64,000 nucleotides of DNA from Bacteroidota bacterium (GTDB taxonomy: Bacteria > Bacteroidota > Bacteroidia > Chitinophagales > Chitinophagaceae). Each line of letters opens with the position of its first letter. Within the stretch, counting starts at the first letter, position 1. A program made the translations under genes and the position numbers. The notes below the pieces were generated by a model that was not told the origin of the DNA, ran no database searches, and saw only the letters and a program-made list of their open reading frames with translations. The DNA lies in contig VGMN01000008.1 of NCBI GenBank assembly GCA_016866355.1, positions 30,066 through 94,065 on the forward strand. The letters run 5' to 3'. This document shows positions 57,246 to 64,000 of the stretch, in pieces.

Positions 57246-58452
57246 AGCAAGGTCTGTTTCCAAACAAGTAAATCGATTTTAAATAAGAACTATTGTAATG
57301 AATATCGAAGGTTAAAAATTCTGCTGCATTGCTTTGTATAGCCAGTGCATAGGGATGCGTCTGCTGTAAAATAGATTTTGTATACCGATGATTGGGCACT
57401 TGGATATATGGTTGCCCGTCAGCTGGCCATGGCCGATTATTACAAGGATCAAATTGAAGTGTACAATAACTAATTCCAACTTGTTGCATCCGGTCTCTGC
57501 CCCACCCGATCCATTTCTTTTTGTACACGCGTGCTACACCTTTTAAATGTGTTTTAGTAGCCCGTCCATCAAACAGCACGCCACGCTGTAAAACTTGATA
57601 ACTTATTTTTCTGCGGAGATCCGGACTACTATTTCTATCCAGGGGAATGGTTTCTTTGAAGGAAGCACGTGCTACGGCATGACAATCTCCGAAAACATTG
57701 GTGTTAAGCCAATTTAAAATATCCTCGATCTCACGCCAATTATCAAAAATGATAAGGAGTATCTCTTTCAGTTTTGATTCCTTTCCTTTTTCCATTCGAT
57801 TTTCTAAGGCTTGTAATAGTGCTGACTCCGGGTTAGAGAGCGATAGTTCCCAGTCTGCATTTAATACGCACCAGAAATAATCATCTTGCAAGGGTTGCTC
57901 CAGTTGCGGATCTGAAGCTGTCAACGCAGTGTCTCGGTGTAGCCAATTATTAGTTTCCTGATCAATTGCCACACGTGCCGAATTAAAACCTAATTGACGA
58001 GCAAATTCATAACTGGCATATTGGGTGGTTAACTGGAACACTTTTTCCTCGAGATAATCAATTAATACCGGGTGCTTAGTTTCAGCAGGTTGGTCTGCTA
58101 TACAACCCGCTTGCATCATATAGTTAGTTTGGATAACAGTAGCGGCTTGGATAAAAAAATGATCGTATACACTATCCAGTTTATTTAATACCCCTGCAAT
58201 TTTTACAACCGAGCGTAAGTCCTGATAATAGGGCTTGTCTTGTGTGACGGTTACTTGCTCTGCTTGAATCAAAGCAGCTACCTGCTGCTGAATGTCCCAT
58301 TTCAATTTTTCAAATTGCTGTACCCAGGGTTGTGTCTGGGAAAATAAAACGGGATCCTGCTGATAGCAATCGTAAATAGGTGGATAAAGTGATTGAGCCT
58401 CTGTGCTCCATAGCTGACCGATAAAAAATACCAGTATGTAAAATTTTTTCAT
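57235..58452 (-). CDS. Unknown exported protein, 405 residues
   Basis: A signal peptide (MKKFYILVFFIGQLWSTEAQS) is followed by a mainly helical N-terminal half with many Gln, Tyr and Trp residues, and a mixed C-terminal half with SYCTLQFDPCNNRPWP and YIQVPNHRYTKS. It has several cysteines. No T9SS C-terminal domain and no lipobox are seen, so it is probably periplasmic. I do not recognise a family. It overlaps the following probable barrel gene by 11 bases, and the pair may act together. Confidence 0.75.
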
Positions 58453-58600
58453 AGATAGGTTTTTATGAGTAAATGATTAACAGGAATAAAATTGGGGGGT
58501 GGGGCAAAAAAATACCCGTTGAAAATGGCGGTGATATCGGTTTTTTTTCTTCTCATCCGGAACACTTACCTTCACCACCTAAACACGAAAACTTTTTAAC

Positions 58601-58804
58601 ATGTCAGACATCAAAATCACCGCGTACAACGTAAAGACAAAAGAGAAAGGCTGCGTTATGCAGGATGCTGTTATCACCAAAACTGCCAAAGGTGCTTACA
58701 TGGCACAAGGAAATGATGGCAAGGGAAATAAATTAACTACGCTGATGAACCAAGAAAAAGCACTGGCGGCTATCAAGGCTGGTGTTGCCAAGCAAGGCTG
58801 GTAA
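58601..58804 (+). CDS. Small cytosolic protein of unknown function, 67 residues
   Basis: The protein MSDIKITAYNVKTKEKGCVM is followed by a QDAVITKTAKGAYMAQGNDG segment and ends ALAAIKAGVAKQGW. It is basic, lacks signal or membrane segments, and appears to be a beta-rich fold with a C-terminal helix. I recall similar small proteins in Chitinophagaceae, without function. It has its own terminator, so it is a single-gene unit. Confidence 0.78.
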   Translation: MSDIKITAYNVKTKEKGCVMQDAVITKTAKGAYMAQGNDGKGNKLTTLMNQEKALAAIKAGVAKQGW

Positions 58805-58822
58805 TTCTTTCAGCAATAAGAG

Positions 58823-58857
58823 AGAGGTGGGTGCCATGGGTGCTCACCTCTTTTTTT
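58823..58857 (+). terminator. Terminator after the 67-residue gene
   Basis: AGAGGTG (58823-58829) pairs with CACCTCT (58845-58851), with a T run to 58857. The stop of mfd (58844-58846, minus strand) lies in the descending stem. Confidence 0.85.
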
Positions 58858-61800
58858 GTACCCAATTGTTTAAGCTGCACAGGAAGCGATGCAGTACTTC
58901 CATTTCACTGACTTCATTCACCACTAATAAAAATAAACGACCCGTCTGTTTTAAATGAGCCTGACGTGTTTCAGTTTGCAAATATGAAAGTATAGCATGA
59001 AAAGTTGCTGATTCAAAATACGGAGAGTCTGGTCGATTAATAAAAAAACAACGAAGCGTTTGATCTTTCAAACTCATTTTCTCAAATCCTAATTCAATAG
59101 CCAGCTTCCGGCAGCGAACGGTTACAAACAAATCTTCTACCGGCTTTGGTAGGGGCCCAAAACGATCCGCAATTTCCTGGTGCATTTCGTCTAATTCCTC
59201 CTCCGTTTCACAAGCGTCTAATCGCTGATAAAGTGACAAGCGCTCGGTGATACTGGAAACATAGTTATCGGGTATTAGTATTTCTAAATCAGTATCAATG
59301 GTACAGTCCTGTACAAAATCATCTTGCTTGGCAATCTCCTCTTTGAATAGCTCCTTGAAATCACTTCGCTTTAATTCACGAATAGCTTCATTGAGAATTT
59401 TCTGATACATCTCAAATCCAATTTCTGCCATAAAGCCACTTTGTTCGCCCCCTAATAAATTACCGGCTCCTCTGATATCCAGATCTCGCATAGCAATTTG
59501 AAATCCACTTCCCAATTCACTGTGTTGCTCCAAGGTCTGTAATCGTTTTCTGGAATCGTTAGGTAAGGTACTCATTGGAGGTGCCAATAAATAACAGAAC
59601 GCTTTTTTATTACTTCTCCCCACCCGACCTCGCAACTGGTGCAAATCACTTAATCCAAATTGATGCGCATTATTGACAATGATGGTATTGACAGAAGGAA
59701 TATCCACCCCACTCTCCACGATATTGGTACAGACCAGTACATCGTAGCGACGGTCAATAAAATCAAGAATTCGTTCTTCCAACTCATGGCCCTCCATTTG
59801 GCCATGCGCATAGCCAATGGATAGATCAGGACAAAGCCCTTTTAGAATGGAAGCCATTTCAGCAAGACCGGCAATCCGGTTATAAATAAAGAATACTTGT
59901 CCGCCACGCTCTGTTTCAAAATAGATAGCCTCCCGAATCTGATCTTCATTGTAGACCATTACTTCGGTTTGGATAGGCTGTCGATTAGGCGGGGGGGTAT
60001 TAATAATACTCAAATCACGAGCACCCATCAATGAAAACTGTAACGTACGAGGGATGGGAGTAGCCGTTAAGGTTAAGCAATCGATAGTAGAACGTAGGGT
60101 TTTTATTTTCTCTTTATGTGCCACGCCAAATTTTTGTTCCTCGTCCACCACCAATAATCCTAAGTCCTTGTACACCGTCTCTTTTCCCAATAGTCCATGC
60201 GTACCTATAATGATATCAATCTTACCTGCCGCTAATTTTTGTAAGGTCTCTTTCTTCTGCTTAGCCGATTTAAATCGGTTGAGATAATCAACTGTTACCG
60301 GAAAATCCTTGAGTCGTTCTTTAAATGTTTTATAATGTTGAAAGGCAAGAATTGTTGTTGGCACCAAGACAGCAGCCTGTTTCCCCTCTACACAAGTCTT
60401 GAAAGCCGCCCGAATAGCCACTTCTGTTTTTCCAAACCCCACATCACCACAAACCAATCGGTCCATAGGTGAGGCAGATTCCATATCCTTCTTTACATCT
60501 GCGGTGGCTTTACTTTGATCCGGTGTATCCTCATAAATAAATGAAGCCTCTAATTCTGTTTGCAAAAAATTATCAGGCGCATGCGCAAACCCTTGTTGTG
60601 CCTTTCGGGTAGCATAAAGCTTAATCAGATCAAAGGCAATTTCCTTGACCTTTGACTTTGTTTTTTCTTTCAATCGAGTCCAAACATCACTACCCAACTT
60701 GTTCACTTTGGGTACGGCCCCCTCTTTGCCAGAATACTTTGCAATTTTATGGAGGCTGCTGATATTCACATAGAGAATATCCGAATCTTTATATACCAAT
60801 CGTACGGCCTCTTGCATACGACCATTTACTTCAATTTTTTGGAGCCCACTGAAAACACCCACTCCATGGTCAATATGTGTAACAAAGTCTCCGGGTTGTA
60901 ACTCCCGGAGCGTTCGTAATGTGAGCGCTTTATTTTTATTATAGGCCTGCTTGACTTTGTATTTGTGATATCGCTGAAAAATCTGGTGATCGGTATAACA
61001 AACACGCTTTAGATCATGATCAATAAATCCCGCTTGAATGGCGTGTGCTACAGGTTCAAAAACAATATTGGCTTTGAGATCATCAAAAATGGTTTGTAAT
61101 CGTTCCAGCTGACGTGGATTCTCTGAAAAAATATAAATACTATACTGTTTGGAAGCCCAGTTTCTGAGATCATTAATCAGTAAATCAAAATTTCTATTGA
61201 AAGATGGTTGTTCTTTGGTGGCAAACTCCAGTTCCAACAACAAACTATTCCCCGGTAAGGAAGCACCAGGTCCAAAAGAAATAAGATTACTAGCCAGCAA
61301 GGCATCGCGCATCAATTCAGGTGGTACCAGGTCAGTGGCTGCTACCTCTTTTTTTGCCCACCGTTCATCCCCTTCAGCTTCCTCTTTCAACTGCGTCCCC
61401 GGTCGTATATTTAAGAACGTGGTAAAACTTTCCCAAGTATCTTCCAGCCGATCCACACAAATTGAATAGTCCTCTATCCACACCACAGTATTGGAGGGAA
61501 GAAATTTTAATAAGGAAATTCCAGGACCGCTGGCCATCGATTGGTCCATTCGAGGAATCACCAACACCTGTGTTAATTTTCTTTCACTGAGCTGTGTTTC
61601 CGGATCAATTAATCGAATAGATTCAATTTCGTTACCAAATAATTCAATACGGTAAGGCTTATCATTACCAATGGAATAAATATCCAAGATACCCCCGCGC
61701 ATCGCAAACTGCCCGGGTTCATAGACAAAATCACTACGCTCAAAATGATACTCACTCAGTTTGAGTAAAAGCCCCGGAACATCCAACGTAGCCCCAACAG

Positions 61801-62266
61801 ACAATTCTATCAACCGATCGGCATAAGTAGCGGGTCCTACTACTTTTTCCAGCAAAGCCTCTGGATACGTAACCAATACTTTTTTTCTTAGCTCTCCAGC
61901 ACTTGCTTCTTTTTTTGAGAGACGCGTTAATGCCTCCGTACGTAACATCACATGCGAAGGGTTTAGCAATTTAAAGTTCTTGCTGTTTTTGTAGGAAGAA
62001 GGAAAATAAAAGAGATCCAATGCTCCCGTTATACTTTCCAATGTATTATGAAAATAAGCGGCCTCCTCTGCATCATTACAAATAATCAGATGGTTCATTT
62101 GTGATAAAGAAGGAGCTGCTAAGGAGGCGCCTACTAAAAAGGCAGGAGCCGAACCAACTAAACCGGTCAACAGTGTTTCTTGGGGGGCGGGCAATAAAAT
62201 CCTGTCCGCCAATTGATAAAGGCGGGGGTCTTGCTGTAACGTATTCAACAGATCCTTGGCACTCAT
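58844..62266 (-). CDS. mfd: Transcription-repair coupling factor
   Basis: Mfd removes RNA polymerase stalled at DNA damage and recruits UvrA. The 1140-residue protein has a UvrB-like N-terminal region (about 1-400), the RNA polymerase-interacting domain with GDFVTHIDHGVGVFSGL (about 460), a helicase core with Walker A VCGDVGFGKTEVAIRAAF (about 610), DEEQKFGV and the later helicase motifs, and a C-terminal TRCF domain (about 985 on). All domains are present. A TATCTTTG box on the minus strand (62277-62284) lies ten bases before the ATG. Confidence 0.96.
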   Translation of the reverse strand: MSAKDLLNTLQQDPRLYQLADRILLPAPQETLLTGLVGSAPAFLVGASLAAPSLSQMNHLIICNDAEEAAYFHNTLESITGALDLFYFPSSYKNSKNFKLLNPSHVMLRTEALTRLSKKEASAGELRKKVLVTYPEALLEKVVGPATYADRLIELSVGATLDVPGLLLKLSEYHFERSDFVYEPGQFAMRGGILDIYSIGNDKPYRIELFGNEIESIRLIDPETQLSERKLTQVLVIPRMDQSMASGPGISLLKFLPSNTVVWIEDYSICVDRLEDTWESFTTFLNIRPGTQLKEEAEGDERWAKKEVAATDLVPPELMRDALLASNLISFGPGASLPGNSLLLELEFATKEQPSFNRNFDLLINDLRNWASKQYSIYIFSENPRQLERLQTIFDDLKANIVFEPVAHAIQAGFIDHDLKRVCYTDHQIFQRYHKYKVKQAYNKNKALTLRTLRELQPGDFVTHIDHGVGVFSGLQKIEVNGRMQEAVRLVYKDSDILYVNISSLHKIAKYSGKEGAVPKVNKLGSDVWTRLKEKTKSKVKEIAFDLIKLYATRKAQQGFAHAPDNFLQTELEASFIYEDTPDQSKATADVKKDMESASPMDRLVCGDVGFGKTEVAIRAAFKTCVEGKQAAVLVPTTILAFQHYKTFKERLKDFPVTVDYLNRFKSAKQKKETLQKLAAGKIDIIIGTHGLLGKETVYKDLGLLVVDEEQKFGVAHKEKIKTLRSTIDCLTLTATPIPRTLQFSLMGARDLSIINTPPPNRQPIQTEVMVYNEDQIREAIYFETERGGQVFFIYNRIAGLAEMASILKGLCPDLSIGYAHGQMEGHELEERILDFIDRRYDVLVCTNIVESGVDIPSVNTIIVNNAHQFGLSDLHQLRGRVGRSNKKAFCYLLAPPMSTLPNDSRKRLQTLEQHSELGSGFQIAMRDLDIRGAGNLLGGEQSGFMAEIGFEMYQKILNEAIRELKRSDFKELFKEEIAKQDDFVQDCTIDTDLEILIPDNYVSSITERLSLYQRLDACETEEELDEMHQEIADRFGPLPKPVEDLFVTVRCRKLAIELGFEKMSLKDQTLRCFFINRPDSPYFESATFHAILSYLQTETRQAHLKQTGRLFLLVVNEVSEMEVLHRFLCSLNNWVQKKR

Positions 62267-62276
62267 TTCCGCGGCG

Positions 62277-62284
62277 CAAAGATA
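62277..62284 (-). promoter_or_regulatory. -7 promoter element for mfd
   Basis: On the minus strand TATCTTTG matches TAnnTTTG, ten bases before the mfd start. The same 48-base gap serves the divergent reductase gene, where TAACTTAG (62299-62306) is a one-mismatch -7. Confidence 0.5.
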
Positions 62285-62314
62285 ACGCCAAATTGTATTA
62301 ACTTAGTTATCACT

Positions 62315-63034
62315 ATGGCACTGCAACCTTGGATAACAGGCAACGTGATCCGTATTACTGATCACACACCCACCACCCGTCAATTTTGGATTGAAGTGCC
62401 CTCGCTAGCTGCCTTTGATTTCAAACCTGGACAATTTGTAACCTTAGATTTACCAATACATGAAAAACCCAACAAACGTTGGCGTAGTTACTCAATTGCT
62501 TCCCGACCAGATGGTACCAATGTTTTTGAGCTGATTATTGTGAAAGTAGAAAACGGTGCGGGTACTACTTATTTATTTGAGCAGGTTACTGTTGGCTCTA
62601 CCTTGACCTTACGCGGTCCGCAGGGCGTTTTTGTATTACCGGAACATATCGAGGATGATTTGTTTTTGATTTGCACCGGCACCGGAATTGCTCCATTTCG
62701 CAGTATGGTCACACATCTTTGGAAACATCAAATTCACACAGGTGCCGTTCATCTGGTATTTGGATGCCGAAAAAAAGAAGACCTTCTTTATTTTGATGAG
62801 CTCACGCAGCTTCAACAAGAGAATTCCTCCTTTCATTATCATCCTGTTTTATCCCGCGAAAGCTGGGAAGGAAAATCGGGCTATGTACATGCCGTCTATG
62901 AAGCACTATGCGAAAAAAAGCAACCTGCCCATTTTTTACTATGTGGCTGGAAAAATATGATTGACGAAGCCTATGCACGCATACAAGCAATGGGCTATGA
63001 CAAAAAAGCTATTCACCGGGAGATCTACGGATAA
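62315..63034 (+). CDS. Ferredoxin--NADP reductase-like FAD/NAD(P) oxidoreductase
   Basis: A 239-residue flavoprotein that moves electrons between NAD(P)H and a carrier. The FAD domain has WRSYSIASRPD (RxYS motif, about 50-60) and TYLFEQVTVGSTLTLRGPQG. The NAD(P) domain has LICTGTGIAPFRSM (about 118-131) and the C-terminal LLCGWKNMIDEA. No iron-sulphur domain is fused, so the electron partner is a separate protein, not identifiable here. It is divergent from mfd. Confidence 0.87.
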   Translation: MALQPWITGNVIRITDHTPTTRQFWIEVPSLAAFDFKPGQFVTLDLPIHEKPNKRWRSYSIASRPDGTNVFELIIVKVENGAGTTYLFEQVTVGSTLTLRGPQGVFVLPEHIEDDLFLICTGTGIAPFRSMVTHLWKHQIHTGAVHLVFGCRKKEDLLYFDELTQLQQENSSFHYHPVLSRESWEGKSGYVHAVYEALCEKKQPAHFLLCGWKNMIDEAYARIQAMGYDKKAIHREIYG

Positions 63035-63075
63035 TACTTTCTATAATCCGCTTTTACAATTGGCCATTCGAGACT

Positions 63076-63083
63076 TACCTTTG
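63076..63083 (+). promoter_or_regulatory. -7 promoter element for the tryptophanase-family gene
   Basis: TACCTTTG matches TAnnTTTG, 33 bases before the ATG; TTTT lies 20 bases upstream as a weak -33. Confidence 0.5.
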
Positions 63084-63116
63084 GGCACCCTTTCATAGGG
63101 AATCAAAAAACTTGCC

Positions 63117-64000
63117 ATGGCTATTAAGACTATCATTGAACCCTTTCGGATCAAATCCGTAGAACCCATTTATTTTAATACACAAAAAGAACGGGAAGCT
63201 ATACTGCAGCATGCAGATTACAATGTATTTGGAATTGCCTCCCGCGATGTACTGATTGATTTGTTAACTGATAGCGGGACTTCTGCCATGAGTAGCCGTC
63301 AGTGGGGAGGCATCATGGAGGGCGATGAATCCTATGCCGGTAGTCCCAGTTTCTATCGCTTTGAATCCATGGTCAAGCGAATCACGGGTATGCAGTATAT
63401 CATTCCCACACACCAAGGAAGAGCTTCAGAAAAAATTCTTTTTTCAGCCGTGGGAGGAAAAGGAAAGTATTTTATAAGTAACACGCTTTTTGATACCACT
63501 CGCGCCAATATTGAATTTTCCGGCTCCACAGGAATTGATTTACTCTGCGAAGAAGGAAAGGACCCTTTGAAAGCAGCTCCCTTTAAAGGCAACATGGATG
63601 TTGAAGCATTAGAACCCACCATCCAAAAAGTTGGAGCGGCTAATATACCAATGGTTATAATCACGGTAACTAATAATTCAGGTGGAGGTCAACCGGTCAG
63701 CATGGCTAACATGAAAGCAGCAGCTGCCATTTGTAAAAAACATAAGATTCCATTTTTCATAGACTGTTGCCGGTTTGCCGAAAATGCCTATTTCATTAAA
63801 AAGAGAGAAGCTGGCTACGAAAACAGAAGTATTGAATCCATTGCACAAGAAATGTTCTCCCTGGCAGATGGATGTAGCATGAGTGCCAAGAAAGATGCCT
63901 TTGCTAATATCGGAGGGTTCTTAGCACTCAATGACAGCCAACTTGCGTTGGAATGCAGAAACCTATTGATCATTACAGAAGGGTTCCCCACCTATGGTGG
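63117..64000 (+). CDS. Tryptophanase / beta-eliminating lyase (partial, C-terminus beyond window)
   Basis: A pyridoxal-phosphate enzyme that cleaves the side chain of tryptophan (to indole, pyruvate and ammonia) or tyrosine. The frame from the ATG at 63117 runs 294 codons to the window edge without a stop. Marks are EPFRIKSVEPI, LIDLLTDSGTSAMSS, IPTHQGRASE, GGGQPVSMANMKA, RFAENAYFIKKREAG and the PLP-lysine motif MSAKKDA with K259. D126 in FDTT occupies the position where tryptophanase has Asp and tyrosine phenol-lyase has Thr, so tryptophanase is favoured. Other blocks look closer to tyrosine phenol-lyase. Confidence 0.88.
   Translation, partial: MAIKTIIEPFRIKSVEPIYFNTQKEREAILQHADYNVFGIASRDVLIDLLTDSGTSAMSSRQWGGIMEGDESYAGSPSFYRFESMVKRITGMQYIIPTHQGRASEKILFSAVGGKGKYFISNTLFDTTRANIEFSGSTGIDLLCEEGKDPLKAAPFKGNMDVEALEPTIQKVGAANIPMVIITVTNNSGGGQPVSMANMKAAAAICKKHKIPFFIDCCRFAENAYFIKKREAGYENRSIESIAQEMFSLADGCSMSAKKDAFANIGGFLALNDSQLALECRNLLIITEGFPTYG

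Overview
The window looks like ordinary chromosome from a Bacteroidota bacterium, most likely Chitinophagaceae or a close relative. The evidence is the type IX secretion (T9SS) genes (PorX, a PorP/SprF protein and two type-B cargo adhesins), the LpxC-FabZ fusion, tandem ClpP genes, a Bacteroidota-type geranylgeranylglyceryl phosphate synthase, and repeated promoter elements of the form TTTG-N19/20-TAnnTTTG used by the Bacteroidota primary sigma factor. The family placement is inference. I see no prophage, insertion sequence with a transposase, or CRISPR array. Most of the window is housekeeping genes.

Layout. 1-3.7 kb (minus): pssA (cut by the window edge), pepP, a deoxynucleoside kinase and trpS. 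3.8-8.1 kb: two Lol/MacB-type ABC ATPases, a cobalamin adenosyltransferase, a small DUF2795-type protein, fabI and a KAS III enzyme. 8.2-15.7 kb: pheT, a coiled-coil protein, zapA, a periplasmic thioredoxin, rny, rplS, tatA and a lytic transglycosylase. 15.7-26.6 kb (minus): an acidic protein, purA, a 1.2k-residue SprB-repeat adhesin, rel/spoT, a PorP/SprF-like barrel and a second SprB-repeat adhesin. 26.8-31.1 kb (plus): tRNA-Leu, tig, clpP1, clpP2, clpX and a 47-residue ORF. 31.1-31.5 kb: a non-coding stretch with direct repeats and a nested palindromic element. 31.5-37.7 kb: the class II ribonucleotide reductase nrdJ, a GGGP synthase and a LytTR/LytS-type two-component pair. 37.8-47.7 kb: dxs, scpA, a DMT transporter, frr, a transketolase N-terminal subunit, rbfA with a LolE-like permease, an MsbA-like exporter and an acyl-CoA dehydrogenase. 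47.8-50.5 kb (minus): an MBL-fold hydrolase, a small unknown and porX. 50.6-56.4 kb (plus): an HD hydrolase, lpxD, lpxC-fabZ and gyrB. 56.4-64 kb: two unknown exported proteins, a 67-residue protein, mfd, a ferredoxin reductase-like protein and the start of a tryptophanase-family gene.

Functional links. The adenosyltransferase supplies adenosylcobalamin, which the class II RNR at 31.5-34.9 kb needs. PorX is a regulator of the T9SS that would export both adhesins. Trigger factor, two ClpPs and ClpX form one protein quality-control block. lpxD and lpxC-fabZ serve lipid A synthesis; fabI and the KAS III enzyme serve fatty acid synthesis.

I found no clearly new multi-gene system. The items most worth a second look are the nested palindromic element at 31.3-31.5 kb, a near-perfect palindrome spanning the gyrB promoter and leader, the domain shared by the N-termini of the two T9SS adhesins, the translationally coupled pair of unknown exported proteins at 56.4-58.5 kb, and hairpins in the leaders of nrdJ and the acyl-CoA dehydrogenase gene.
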